NCBI RefSeq assembly: GCF_030546645.1
Contig: NZ_JAUOTO010000004.1
Location: 496,001 to 560,000 of the forward strand
Length of the DNA: 64,000 nt
DNA from: Flavitalea plasmicola
Lineage (GTDB): Bacteria; Bacteroidota; Bacteroidia; Chitinophagales; Chitinophagaceae
Direction: 5' to 3'
Shown: positions 24,613-33,104 of the stretch, in pieces
Numbering within the stretch: position 1 is the first letter of the stretch
Layout: every line of letters begins with the position of its first letter
The notes under the pieces: model-generated
What the model was told of the DNA's origin: nothing
Databases searched by the model: none
Seen by the model: the letters and a program-made list of their open reading frames with translations, nothing else
Program-made: the position numbers and the translations under genes

Positions 24613-25947
24613 GTGAAGAAACTTATTCAAACGCTTAAAAATATCTGGAGCATCGACGATCTCAAGTCAAAGATCATCGTCACGCTGTCCCTGATATTCG
24701 TATACCGCTTCGGGACTTACATTGTGCTGCCCGGTATCGACCCCAACAAACTCAGCGCACTCAGCGGCGCCAAGAACGGAGCGCTAGGGCTGATCGACGC
24801 CTTTTCCGGCGGCGCCTTCTCCCAGGCTTCCATTCTCGCCCTTGGTATCATGCCTTATATCTCTGCCTCCATCTTCATGCAGCTGATGACCATCCTCATC
24901 CCGCAGATGCAGAAAGTGCAGAAGGAAGGCGCCAGCGGACAGAAGAAGATCAATCAATGGACCCGCTATCTGACAGTGATCGTCACTTTCGTACAGGCGT
25001 ATGCATATGTCACCTACCTGAAAGGGTTGGGTAAGGACGCCATCATAGATTCTTTCAGCGCCTATTTCTGGCTGACCACTCCCATCGTGCTGACAGCAGG
25101 CACCCTGTTCGTCATGTGGCTGGGTGAGAAGATAACGGATAAAGGTCTCGGCAACGGTACCTCTCTCATTATCATGGTGGGTATCCTTGCACGTCTGCCC
25201 CGCAGCATCCATGATGAATGGAATGCCAAATTTGCGGAAGGCACCGGCGGCATCCTGAAGTTCGTCATCGAATGCAGCGTGCTGGTGGCTATCATCATGG
25301 GCCTTATCATCCTTATCCAGGGTGTACGTAAGGTACCTGTAAACTACGCCAAGCAGATCGTGGGCAACCGCCAGTTCGGAGGCGCCCGCCAGTTCCTCCC
25401 CCTGAAAGTGAACAGCGCAGGTGTTATGCCGATCATTTTCGCGCAGGCCATCATGTTCCTGCCGACAATATTCGCCAACTTCGAAACCACCAAGGGTATC
25501 GCTAAGGTGTTCTCGGATCCCCGGGACTTCGTCCATATGATCATCTACGCGGTGATCGTTATCGGGTTTACGTTCCTTTACACCGCGCTTATCTTTAATC
25601 CCAAGCAGATAGCTGAAGATCTGAAACGCAATAATGGCTTTATCCCTGGTGTTAAACCGGGTCAGCCTACGGCGGATTATATCGGTGCTGTCATGGATAA
25701 GATCACGCTGCCCGGCGCATTTCTGCTGGCCGTGGTCGGTATCCTGCCTGGCTTTGCCCAGCGTCTGGGTATCACACAGGGCTTTTCTTCCTTCTTCGGC
25801 GGCACATCCCTGCTGATCATGGTGGGTGTCATTCTCGACTCTCTCCAGCAGATTGAAACGCAGCTGCTGATGCGCCAGTACGATGGCCTGATGAAGAGCG
25901 GAAGGATCCAGGGACGGCAGTCATCGGTATCGAGCGCTGTGATATAA
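24613..25947 (+). CDS. secY: Protein translocase subunit SecY
   Basis: The product has 444 residues from a GTG start at 24613 (V/MKKLIQTLKNIWSIDDLKSKI), the typical Bacteroidota N-terminus. An in-frame extension to 24565 runs through the terminator hairpin and was rejected. About ten membrane helices are visible, for example IIVTLSLIFVYRFGTYIVLPG, ILALGIMPYISASIFMQLM and FVIECSVLVAIIMGLIILIQG. The cytoplasmic loop RKVPVNYAKQIVGNRQFGG and the GFIPGVKPGQPTADYI segment are SecY signatures. SecY forms the channel of the general secretion pathway. A strong terminator follows it. Confidence 0.96.
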   Translation: MKKLIQTLKNIWSIDDLKSKIIVTLSLIFVYRFGTYIVLPGIDPNKLSALSGAKNGALGLIDAFSGGAFSQASILALGIMPYISASIFMQLMTILIPQMQKVQKEGASGQKKINQWTRYLTVIVTFVQAYAYVTYLKGLGKDAIIDSFSAYFWLTTPIVLTAGTLFVMWLGEKITDKGLGNGTSLIIMVGILARLPRSIHDEWNAKFAEGTGGILKFVIECSVLVAIIMGLIILIQGVRKVPVNYAKQIVGNRQFGGARQFLPLKVNSAGVMPIIFAQAIMFLPTIFANFETTKGIAKVFSDPRDFVHMIIYAVIVIGFTFLYTALIFNPKQIAEDLKRNNGFIPGVKPGQPTADYIGAVMDKITLPGAFLLAVVGILPGFAQRLGITQGFSSFFGGTSLLIMVGVILDSLQQIETQLLMRQYDGLMKSGRIQGRQSSVSSAVI

Positions 25948-25972
25948 CGATAGAACGAAATTTTTATAGGCA

Positions 25973-26005
25973 AACCTGTCCAGGCCAACGCTGGACAGGT
26001 TTTTT
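25973..26005 (+). terminator. Terminator after secY
   Basis: AACCTGTCCAG (25973-25983), loop GCCAACG, CTGGACAGGTT (25991-26001) and T run. A perfect 11-bp stem. It ends the S10-spc-secY unit only 18 bases before the map start. Confidence 0.9.
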
Positions 26006-26022
26006 CAATATCAGACGAATAT

Positions 26023-26850
26023 ATGATCCATTACAAGAGTCCATCAGAAATTGCATCAATGAGAGAAAGCGCCCTGCTTGTCAGCAGGACGCTGACAGAA
26101 GTGGCCAAAATGCTCAAGCCAGGCATAACTACCCTACAGCTGGATCAACTCATTGCTGAATTTATCCGGGACAACGGGGGAATACCTTCTTTCCTCAATT
26201 ACCGGGGCTATCCTTTCAATTCCTGTATCTCCGTCAACGACGTGGTGGTGCACGGTTTCCCCAACGAACGCGCGCTGCAGGCAGGGGATATCATCTCGGT
26301 GGACATCGGCGTGATCAAGAATGGCTGGCATGGCGACCATGCATATACTTTCGCCATCGGTGATCCGGGGGCGGAGATCATGCAGCTGATACGCGTGACT
26401 AAGGAATCTCTCTATAAAGGCATCGAGAAAGCGGTGGCAGGCGGCCGGGTAGGAGATATTTCCTTTGCGATCCAGGAGCATACCGAAAAAAAATATGGAT
26501 ATGGCGTCGTGCGCGAGCTGGTGGGACACGGTCTCGGCAAGCATCTGCATGAGGAACCGCAGGTGCCTAACTATGGCAGGCGCGGTACAGGCGCCAAGCT
26601 GAAAGAAGGCCTTGTGCTGGCCATCGAGCCCATGATCAACCTCGGGAAAAAGGAAGTGTATACGGAAAGGGACGGCTGGACGGTGCGCACGGCCGATCAT
26701 CAACCTTCCGTTCATTTCGAACATGATGTGGCCATTCAAAAGGGCAAGGCTGATATCCTGTCGGATTACAGCATCATCGAGGCGGCCGAGAAGGGGAACC
26801 CTCATCTTTTCACCGCGCAGGATTCACCTGTGCTGGTGCAGCCCCAGTAA
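26023..26850 (+). CDS. map: Type I methionine aminopeptidase
   Basis: The 275-residue product has the MetAP ligands: VVVHGFPN (His), SVDIGVIKNGWHGDHAYTF (two metal Asp), ELVGHGLGKHLHEEPQVPNYG (metal His), LAIEPMINLG (Glu) and TADHQPSVHFEHDV (Glu). It removes the initiator Met from new proteins and needs two divalent metals. The C-terminus extends about 20 residues past the core (EKGNPHLFTAQDSPVLVQPQ). It starts just after the secY terminator, so it is transcribed by read-through or from its own promoter in the hairpin region. In many relatives infA and the alpha-operon follow; here they do not. Confidence 0.95.
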   Translation: MIHYKSPSEIASMRESALLVSRTLTEVAKMLKPGITTLQLDQLIAEFIRDNGGIPSFLNYRGYPFNSCISVNDVVVHGFPNERALQAGDIISVDIGVIKNGWHGDHAYTFAIGDPGAEIMQLIRVTKESLYKGIEKAVAGGRVGDISFAIQEHTEKKYGYGVVRELVGHGLGKHLHEEPQVPNYGRRGTGAKLKEGLVLAIEPMINLGKKEVYTERDGWTVRTADHQPSVHFEHDVAIQKGKADILSDYSIIEAAEKGNPHLFTAQDSPVLVQPQ

Positions 26851-26913
26851 TATTAACATTTCTTAAGACCAGGGAGGATTGCAGCGGTCGTATTTTTATT
26901 GAAGGTTCTAAAG

Positions 26914-27261
26914 ATGAAAAAGACTTTTGCCTTCATATTAGCGCTGATCTATCTTTCCACCTCGATGGGCGCCGGATCGTACCTGCACTACTGCGAGGCA
27001 GGACAGGGCATCTGTCTTTCTCAAGGTAAGAACGACTGTTGCAAGGAAGCGCCGGGACATGTACAGGCAGAGCATCACCTGCAAGGGTTGGCGGCTTCGT
27101 TTAAAATTCATCCCTCTTCCGCCGCCGTATGCTCAGCATGGCCAGCCCGATGGCCAGGCCAGGCAGCACATGGCTTTTCTGCAAAGTATTTCCCTCACCA
27201 GGATCATCTCCTTCCGGATAAAGTCCCCCTGTTCTTACGCAACTGTAATTTTCGCATCTGA
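26914..27261 (+). CDS. HYC_CC_PP-like secreted protein
   Basis: The product has 115 residues from ATG 26914. The signal peptide MKKTFAFILALIYLSTSMGAGSYLHYCEAG ends at the His-Tyr-Cys motif. A Cys-Cys pair (KNDCCKEA) follows, and the C-terminus reads VPLFLRNCNFRI, like the family ending. The usual Pro-Pro segment is not seen in this frame, although another frame has PPP nearby, so an indel pair is possible. The family is of unknown function and often found beside heavy-metal genes in Bacteroidota. The next gene encodes a small metal-binding HMA-like protein, which supports a role in metal handling. Confidence 0.5.
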   Translation: MKKTFAFILALIYLSTSMGAGSYLHYCEAGQGICLSQGKNDCCKEAPGHVQAEHHLQGLAASFKIHPSSAAVCSAWPARWPGQAAHGFSAKYFPHQDHLLPDKVPLFLRNCNFRI

Positions 27262-27336
27262 CCGGCATCCTTCCAAGCGATGGCCTGCTATGGCAGGCAT
27301 TCATTCCACATTTTTAATCAACAAAACTTTGTTTGT

Positions 27337-27657
27337 ATGAAGCCGATCAGGATATTTTCAGCGATGATTCTTTTTTTGTGTGCGAGCTCTTTTGCTAACG
27401 CCCAGAACTACAAGCTGGACGGGCCTTTCCTTGTGAAGAAGACCATTAAGATATATGGCGATTGTGAAATGTGCAAGCACCGGATAGAGCGGGCTGCGAA
27501 GAGCACGCCAGGGGTACGTTACGCGCATTGGGACATGGATTCTCAAACACTGCTGGTGGAATATCTGCGCACCCGGACCAACCCGGAGAAGATACAGCAG
27601 TCGATAGCTGCGAAGAGACAAGACACTATTTGTTTGCGGAGGGTTGGGGTTAAGTAG
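27337..27657 (+). CDS. Secreted heavy-metal-associated (HMA) domain protein
   Basis: The product has 106 residues from ATG 27337 (MKPIRIFSAMILFLCASSFANAQ), a clear signal peptide. The mature part is one HMA-like ferredoxin fold: KKTIKIYGDCEMCKHRIERAAKSTPGVRYAHWDMDSQTLLVEY. The C-x-x-C pair in GDCEMCKHRI is the metal-binding site. It probably binds copper or a similar metal in the periplasm. It follows the HYC_CC_PP-like gene by 75 bases and the two may be a pair. The final ~25 residues (NPEKIQQSIAAKRQDT) complete the fold. Confidence 0.7.
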   Translation: MKPIRIFSAMILFLCASSFANAQNYKLDGPFLVKKTIKIYGDCEMCKHRIERAAKSTPGVRYAHWDMDSQTLLVEYLRTRTNPEKIQQSIAAKRQDTICLRRVGVK

Positions 27658-27673
27658 ATGTTGTATACTTTTG
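27644..27673 (+). promoter_or_regulatory. Promoter giving a nearly leaderless transcript
   Basis: TTG (27644-27646) and TACTTTTG (27666-27673) with a 19-base spacer fit the Bacteroidota pattern. The -7 box ends only 4 bases before the ATG at 27678. The transcription start would be at or within a few bases of the start codon. Confidence 0.55.
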
Positions 27674-27677
27674 CCGC

Positions 27678-28928
27678 ATGCAAACCAAGGACAAACGACT
27701 GGTGGTCATCGGTGGCGGCGCCGCGGGCTTTTTCTGCGCCGTCAATGCCGCCCGTCTGGATCCTTCCCTGCAGGTGATCCTCCTGGAAAAGACCGGCAAA
27801 CTGCTCAGCAAGGTAAAGGTCAGTGGGGGCGGCCGCTGCAATGTCACGCACTCCTGTTTTGACATCGGGGAGATGATGAAGAAATATCCGCGGGGCGGGC
27901 AGTTTGTCCGGAAAGCTTTTCACCAGTTCTTTACTACGGATACGGTGCGATGGTTTGCGGAGCGGGGTGTTGAGCTGCATACCGAGGCGGATGGCCGCAT
28001 GTTCCCGGTCAGCAATTCGTCGCAGACCATCATAGATTGTTTAACTGAGGAGGTTGAAAGGTATGGCGTTGAGGTGCGGTTGCATGCGGAAGTGGTGCGG
28101 GTGGCGCGGACAGATGATACATTCGCCGTGCATCTGGCGAGCGGGCAGGTGCTGGAAGCGAGTGCGGTGTGTATTGCCTGCGGCGGTTATCCCAAGTCTG
28201 CGTCCTTCGAGTGGATACGCGCTTTGGGCCATACGATCGAGGAGCCCGTGCCTTCTCTTTTTACATTTAATATGCCGGGAAATGGGATCACAAAATTAAT
28301 GGGATTGTCGGTGCCTGAGGCCAGGGTGAAGATAGCGGGATCGAAGCTCCAGGAGAAGGGGCCGTTGCTGATCACGCATTGGGGGATGAGCGGGCCGGCG
28401 GTGCTACGGCTGTCTGCCTGGGGAGCAAGGGAACTGGCTGTGGGCGAGTATAAGTTTACGGCGTTGGTGAACTGGACCGGCGAGCTTTCTGAACAGAAGG
28501 TACGTGATCGGTTGCAAGAGGTGCGTTTTGAATGGGCGGCTCAAAAGGTAGCGTCGAAAAACCCGTTTGGTCTCCCTGCGCGGTTGTGGGAGTATGCGTT
28601 GGAAGTGTGTGGGGTACGTGACGACGTTAGATGGTCAGACCTGCCGGCGAAGGAGGCGAATAAGCTGGTTGGTTTTCTTGCTGCAGGAGAATTCCCGGTG
28701 AGTGGAAAGACAACCTTTAAAGAAGAGTTTGTCACGGCAGGAGGTGTAAGACTGGCGGAAGTTGATCCGTCGACGATGCAGAGCAGAAGGGTGCCGGGGC
28801 TTTTTTTCGCGGGGGAAATATTGGATGTGGATGGGGTGACGGGAGGATTTAATTTTCAGCATGCCTGGACGAGCGGATGGATTGCGGCTGCCAATATCAG
28901 CCGGCGAAGTGGACAAATAAGCGGGTGA
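27678..28928 (+). CDS. HI0933/BaiN-like NAD(P)/FAD-dependent oxidoreductase
   Basis: The 416-residue product begins almost at once with the FAD dinucleotide motif (VVIGGGAAGFFCAVNAA). It contains the family signature LLSKVKVSGGGRCNVTHS, then CIACGGYPKSASFEWIRALGH, LLITHWGMSGPAVLRLSAWGAREL, and a C-terminal FFAGEILDVDGVTGGFNFQHAWTSGWIAA. The family (PF03486) is widespread and includes BaiN of gut bacteria; the normal substrate is unknown in most. No signal peptide is present. The start codon follows the -7 box by only 4 bases, suggesting leaderless translation. The start is firm because the FAD motif follows it directly. Confidence 0.85.
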   Translation: MQTKDKRLVVIGGGAAGFFCAVNAARLDPSLQVILLEKTGKLLSKVKVSGGGRCNVTHSCFDIGEMMKKYPRGGQFVRKAFHQFFTTDTVRWFAERGVELHTEADGRMFPVSNSSQTIIDCLTEEVERYGVEVRLHAEVVRVARTDDTFAVHLASGQVLEASAVCIACGGYPKSASFEWIRALGHTIEEPVPSLFTFNMPGNGITKLMGLSVPEARVKIAGSKLQEKGPLLITHWGMSGPAVLRLSAWGARELAVGEYKFTALVNWTGELSEQKVRDRLQEVRFEWAAQKVASKNPFGLPARLWEYALEVCGVRDDVRWSDLPAKEANKLVGFLAAGEFPVSGKTTFKEEFVTAGGVRLAEVDPSTMQSRRVPGLFFAGEILDVDGVTGGFNFQHAWTSGWIAAANISRRSGQISG

Positions 28929-28999
28929 GATTTCGGGCGGCCGGCAGGTGAGGTATATAGGGAAAGACTACCTTTATTGAGGAGTTTAAACCTTTATAT

Positions 29000-29419
29000 A
29001 TGAGCAATCAAACCGGAACGGGAAAGGCATCTTTTGCGCCTTCCTTAACCCTGCGCGTGCTGGCGCCGGCGCTGCAATTCTATAAGGATGCTTTTGGCGT
29101 GGTGGAATTGAAGCGCTATTCCAATGATGATGGAAGTATTCATGTGGCGGAGCTGATGCTGGAAGGCACCGAGTTTTATCTTCATGAGGAGATGCCGGGC
29201 AGCCAGGGGCGGAGTCCGGAGAGCGTGAAAGGGACGACGGTGGAGCTGGTGATCTTTGTGCCTGATCCGGACGCATTGATGGCGAGGGCATTGGCAGCAG
29301 GTGGGAAGGAGGCGCATCCCATGCAGGATTACTTCTACGGGCTGCGGCAGGGGACGGTGGAGGACCCGTTCGGGCATTTGTGGACATTCCAGAAAAGGAT
29401 TGCTGTGAGGCCGGAGTAA
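29000..29419 (+). CDS. VOC/glyoxalase-like protein (PhnB type)
   Basis: The 139-residue product is a single VOC unit: SLTLRVLAPALQFYKDAFGVVELKRY, GSIHVAELMLEGTEFYLHEE, VELVIFVPDPDALMARALAAGGKEAHPMQDYFYGLRQGTVEDPFGHLWTFQ. It resembles the PhnB/YdcE group that contains glyoxalase, dioxygenase and antibiotic-binding members. Metal-binding residues can be His/Glu in these strands, but the assignment is not certain. The start at 29000 follows a TACCTTTA-like box at about 28967. Function is unknown; it stands between the flavoprotein gene and the higBA pair. Confidence 0.65.
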   Translation: MSNQTGTGKASFAPSLTLRVLAPALQFYKDAFGVVELKRYSNDDGSIHVAELMLEGTEFYLHEEMPGSQGRSPESVKGTTVELVIFVPDPDALMARALAAGGKEAHPMQDYFYGLRQGTVEDPFGHLWTFQKRIAVRPE

Positions 29420-29435
29420 GGTGGTCTAAATTATA

Positions 29436-29810
29436 CTAATGAGATACACTTTCCAGTAACACATTGGCGTCGATGCCAAATTTCTGGTGAAGGCTGACCA
29501 CGATGTTGAGGTTGGGCTGTTTTTTTCCGTTCAGAATTTCGGACAGTAAAGATTTTGAGATGGAGAGGTCTTCGGACAGCTCCGATTGGGAATAACGTTT
29601 GAATTGCATGATATAGATGAGTATATCCTGGAAAGAGGGCTGCATGGGCATGGGAAACTCTTTAAGCTCCCAGGCCTCCACGGCTTTGGAGAGCTCTTCC
29701 AGGTGATCTTCTTCCTTTGTGGTCAGATTGGAGAAGCCTTTCTGCAAATAGCTTTCGATCTCCGCCATTGCAGCATAGTATTGTTGTTTGTTGTTGATTT
29801 TTTTTGACAT
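29436..29810 (-). CDS. higA: HigA-type antitoxin with an XRE helix-turn-helix
   Basis: The 124-residue product has an acidic helical N-terminus (KEEDHLEELSKAVEAWELKEFPMPMQPSFQDILIYIMQ), then a lambda-repressor-like HTH: YSQSELSEDLSISKSLLSEILNGKKQPNLNIVVSLHQKFGIDANVLL. It should bind and neutralise the toxin encoded just upstream and repress the operon. The toxin-first gene order is characteristic of higBA. It lies 10 bases after the toxin gene. Confidence 0.75.
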   Translation of the reverse strand: MSKKINNKQQYYAAMAEIESYLQKGFSNLTTKEEDHLEELSKAVEAWELKEFPMPMQPSFQDILIYIMQFKRYSQSELSEDLSISKSLLSEILNGKKQPNLNIVVSLHQKFGIDANVLLESVSH

Positions 29811-29820
29811 TTTTAATTCC

Positions 29821-30126
29821 CTACAAGGTATTTAACTCTCCCCGTTTGTTTAATACGTCATATTCTTTGTGGGTAAGAACCCGACGGATATATAACGTTC
29901 TTTTCTTGAAATGGATCATTGCGATCAATCTGTAATTATTCCCTGCAATATCGAATACGGATCTATCATTGCCGATGGCGTCACAACTGTTCCAGTTTTT
30001 TTTAACATCGCTGAATTGCGCCCAGTCACTTCCCATTGTCTTACTATACCATTCATTCAGGGCGTTTGCGCTTAGTGGATAACGGGATATGAAATCGCGA
30101 ATCACTGGTCTTGATATAATGACCAT
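29821..30126 (-). CDS. higB: HigB-type toxin
   Basis: The 101-residue product (MVIISRPVIRDFISRYPLSANALNEWYSKTMGSDWAQFSDVKKNWNSCD, then DRSVFDIAGNNYRLIAMIHFKKRTLYIRRVLTHKEYD) matches the HigB_toxin family of the RelE superfamily. This family cuts mRNA at the ribosome. The conserved pattern F-[DN]-I-x-G-N-x-[YF]-R-L-[IV] is plain. Upstream lie palindromes that could be the HigA operator. The pair is divergent from rpsA. Confidence 0.8.
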   Translation of the reverse strand: MVIISRPVIRDFISRYPLSANALNEWYSKTMGSDWAQFSDVKKNWNSCDAIGNDRSVFDIAGNNYRLIAMIHFKKRTLYIRRVLTHKEYDVLNKRGELNTL

Positions 30127-30161
30127 AAATATTAATGTTTTTAATGATCTTCATGTGAAGA

Positions 30162-30250
30162 CCATAATTTAATTTTTGGTTCATAATACTGCAATTTAAT
30201 TATGGCAAATTTATAACTTTTTTCTCAAATGTGAAAAATGTTCTCATTTG
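30162..30250. promoter_or_regulatory. Candidate higBA operator palindromes
   Basis: Two inverted repeats lie in the higB-rpsA divergent region. CCATAATTTAA (30162-30172) with TTTAATTATGG (30195-30205) is nearly complementary. CAAATGTGAA (30226-30235) with TTCTCATTTG (30241-30250) is complementary except one pair. Either could bind HigA. They lie 36-124 bases upstream of the higB start. Confidence 0.45.
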
Positions 30251-30349
30251 TAATACTTGTTCTACTTAAGTACAAAGCTCTAGAACGAACTGTTTCATAA
30301 TCAATTGGAAATCAATGGTGGCTACAGCGGATTTTTCCTGAAAATTTTG

Positions 30350-30357
30350 TATATTTG
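30350..30357 (+). promoter_or_regulatory. -7 box upstream of rpsA
   Basis: TATATTTG matches TAnnTTTG and lies 34 bases before the rpsA ATG (30392). No well-spaced -33 TTTG was seen. Confidence 0.5.
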
Positions 30358-30391
30358 CAGCCCCGAATATAAAAACCTTCGGGATTTAAAA

Positions 30392-32308
30392 ATGTCTGAA
30401 AACAATATTGTTAACTCAAACGCTGAAGGACAGGAGACTGCGGAAGTGGCTACTGCTACTGCCGAGGCTACAGCGACAAAAAAAGAACCTGTTTTCGTGC
30501 AAACTGCGCACGATGATTTCGATTGGAGCATCGACAAACGTAATGTTGCTGCTTACACCAAGGACGAAAAAGAGAAGTACGACAAGGTGTATGACAACAC
30601 ATTCGTAGCTATCACTGATGGAGAGCTGGTGAAGGGCCTCGTGGTGGGCATGACCAAGACCGACGTGGTAGTGAACATTGGATTCAAGAGCGACGGTCTC
30701 GTCTCTCTGAATGAGTTCCGCGACACCCCGAACTTAAGGACGGGCGATGAAGTGGAAGTTATGGTTGTGGAGAAGGAAGACAGGGAAGGTCACCTGCACC
30801 TGAGCCGCAAGCAAGCGCGTATCACCCGTGCATGGGAAAAGATCGTGGAAGTACACAAGACCGGCGAAGTTGTTACCGGCACAGTTACCAGCAAGACCAA
30901 GGGCGGCCTGATCGTCGACGTATTCGGAATGGAGACCTTCTTACCCGGATCCCAGATCGACGTGAAGCCTGTGACCGACTACGATCAGTTTGTCGGCAAG
31001 ACCATGGAGTTCAAGGTGGTAAAGATCAACGAAGCGATCAAGAATGCCGTAGTTTCCCACAAGGCGCTTATCGAAAGCGATATCGAAGCACAACGTGCGG
31101 AGATCATCAGCAAGCTGGAGAAAGGCCAGGTGTTGGAAGGTACGATCAAGAATATTACCGACTTCGGTGCTTTTATGGACCTGGGCGGTCTGGACGGTCT
31201 GCTGTATATCACCGATATCAGCTGGGGCCGTATCAGCCATCCGAGCGAAGTGCTGAAGCTGGACCAGAAACTCCAGGTAGTAGTACTGGATTTCGACGAC
31301 GGCAAGAAACGTATCAGCCTGGGTTTGAAGCAGCTGACCCCGCATCCGTGGGATGTGCTGCCTGAGACCATCAAGGAAGGTGAGATCGTGAAGGGCAAGG
31401 TGGTGAACATCGAAGATTATGGCGCATTCCTGGAGATCATGCCGGGCGTAGAAGGATTGGTACACGTAAGCGAAATTACCTGGGCCAATACCCCCATCAA
31501 CGCCAAGGAGTTCTTCAAACTGGGCGACGAGCACCAGGCCAAGGTTGTTACCCTGGATAAGGATGCCCGTAAGATGAGCCTTTCCATCAAACAGCTGAGC
31601 GAAGATCCCTGGAATACTATCGAGATCAAATTCCCGCAGGGCAGCCGCCACAACGGCCTGGTGAAGAACATCACCCCTTATGGCGTATTCGTGGAGCTGG
31701 CTCCCGGCATCGGTGGCATGATCCATATCAGCGACCTCAGCTGGCTGAAACGCTTTAACCATCCTTCCGAATACACCAAGGTCGGTCAGCACATCGACGT
31801 GATGATCCTGGGTATCGACAAGGACAACCGCAAGCTGCAGCTTGGACACAAACAACTCGAAGAAGATCCCTGGAATGCACTGGAAGAAACCTTCGCAGTA
31901 GGATCTGTCCATGAAGGCACTGTTACCCGGAAGGATGACAAGGGTGCTATCGTACAGCTGCCTTACGGCCTGGAAGGCTTCGCCCCCAACCGTCACCTGA
32001 ACAAGGAAGACGGCAAGCAGGTGGTTGCTGATGAAACGGCACAGTTCATGGTGATCGAATTCGATCGCAATGAAAAACGTATCGTATTATCGCACACCCG
32101 TCTGTGGGAGCAAGGCAAGATGGAAGAGAAGGAAGCTGCCAAGAAGGAAGCACGTGCTGACGCTGACAAGACGCGCAAAGCCGTCAAGAATATCCAGAGC
32201 AAGGTGGAAAAGCCGACACTCGGAGACCTGGGCGCTTTAGCATCGATCAAGGAAAAGCTGAAGCAGGAAGAGAAGGGACAGCAAGGCGGCGAGACGCCCG
32301 CACAGTAA
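30392..32308 (+). CDS. rpsA: 30S ribosomal protein S1, six S1 domains
   Basis: The product has 638 residues from ATG 30392 ([19 protein letters not shown]). The start at 30305 was rejected because it crosses the -7 box. A disordered acidic N-terminus leads to six S1/OB domains, beginning at [82 protein letters not shown] and [20 protein letters not shown]. The basic C-terminus is [15 protein letters not shown]. S1 helps mRNA bind the ribosome; this matters in Bacteroidota, where Shine-Dalgarno sequences are rare. A strong terminator follows. Confidence 0.96.
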   Translation: MSENNIVNSNAEGQETAEVATATAEATATKKEPVFVQTAHDDFDWSIDKRNVAAYTKDEKEKYDKVYDNTFVAITDGELVKGLVVGMTKTDVVVNIGFKSDGLVSLNEFRDTPNLRTGDEVEVMVVEKEDREGHLHLSRKQARITRAWEKIVEVHKTGEVVTGTVTSKTKGGLIVDVFGMETFLPGSQIDVKPVTDYDQFVGKTMEFKVVKINEAIKNAVVSHKALIESDIEAQRAEIISKLEKGQVLEGTIKNITDFGAFMDLGGLDGLLYITDISWGRISHPSEVLKLDQKLQVVVLDFDDGKKRISLGLKQLTPHPWDVLPETIKEGEIVKGKVVNIEDYGAFLEIMPGVEGLVHVSEITWANTPINAKEFFKLGDEHQAKVVTLDKDARKMSLSIKQLSEDPWNTIEIKFPQGSRHNGLVKNITPYGVFVELAPGIGGMIHISDLSWLKRFNHPSEYTKVGQHIDVMILGIDKDNRKLQLGHKQLEEDPWNALEETFAVGSVHEGTVTRKDDKGAIVQLPYGLEGFAPNRHLNKEDGKQVVADETAQFMVIEFDRNEKRIVLSHTRLWEQGKMEEKEAAKKEARADADKTRKAVKNIQSKVEKPTLGDLGALASIKEKLKQEEKGQQGGETPAQ

Positions 32309-32330
32309 AGCCATCATAAAGCTTACATAT

Positions 32331-32360
32331 AAAACCCCAGGTGACCCCTGGGGTTTTTTT
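32331..32360 (+). terminator. Terminator after rpsA
   Basis: AAAACCCCAG (32331-32340) pairs with CTGGGGTTTT (32348-32357) and is followed by more T. The A and T runs on both sides make it usable in both directions, which suits the convergent HAD gene. Confidence 0.88.
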
Positions 32361-33018
32361 ATTTTATCTGGTCGAATTGTGCATCGCCGAAGTCTGCCAG
32401 GGAATGCAGCTTCAGGTCGGCGGCACCCCATTTGGGCAGTGCGTATTGATCCGCGACAGGGATGGCCACGCAGCGCATACGGGCGGCTTTGGCGGCAACC
32501 ATCCCGTTGAAGGAATCTTCAAAGCAGAGACATTCCAATGGGTGTACACCCAGGGCGGCGGCGCAATCCATATACACCTGCGGATGCGGTTTGCCGAAGG
32601 GAAGATGCTCCGCGGAAGAGGTGGCATCCAGGTAATGACCGATGTTCAGCTTTTTTGTCACTATGTCCACCAGGGAAAGGGGGGAGGAGGTCGCCAGCCC
32701 GATGCGGAAACCTCTCTGTTTAAAGAATTGAAAGATGTGATCGACGCCGGGCAGGGCTTCGGCTTTTGTCCGGATCTTTTCAAAGACATTTTCGTGAAGG
32801 GCCTGTACGGCCTGCGGTATATTGTCTTTGGGGATGTCATAATAGCCAAACCAGTAATCCAGCCATTCCGGGGTACGCAGGCCTGTCGTATGATGGTACT
32901 GTGCCGGCGCTAAAGTGACATTATACTCTCTCAGGGTTTCCATTCCTGCTATCTGCCAATAGGGCTCGGAATCGATCAGGAGCCCATCCATATCAAAAAT
33001 AACGGTGTTCAATTGCAT
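32359..33018 (-). CDS. HAD-superfamily sugar phosphatase (HxpB/beta-phosphoglucomutase-like)
   Basis: The 219-residue product has the HAD nucleophile motif near the start (FDMDGLLIDSEP, Asp9 and Asp11), a helical cap, LATSSPLSLV (motif II Ser/Thr region), the Lys in FGKPHPQVY, and the acidic CFEDSFNGMVAAKAA. It resembles 2-deoxyglucose-6-phosphatase/HxpB and beta-phosphoglucomutases, which act on small sugar phosphates. It converges on rpsA, sharing the terminator. The exact substrate cannot be told. Confidence 0.8.
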   Translation of the reverse strand: MQLNTVIFDMDGLLIDSEPYWQIAGMETLREYNVTLAPAQYHHTTGLRTPEWLDYWFGYYDIPKDNIPQAVQALHENVFEKIRTKAEALPGVDHIFQFFKQRGFRIGLATSSPLSLVDIVTKKLNIGHYLDATSSAEHLPFGKPHPQVYMDCAAALGVHPLECLCFEDSFNGMVAAKAARMRCVAIPVADQYALPKWGAADLKLHSLADFGDAQFDQIK

Positions 33019-33104
33019 AGGGTTCCAAAGTTAACGAGATGTAAGGATTTCTGTCGTAACATTTCCGTACATTCGGGATGTTATACTTCTACTAAACACG
33101 GGGA

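Noticed and set aside
30941-31996. A 351-codon minus-strand frame inside rpsA
   Set aside because: Shadow of the repetitive S1 domains.
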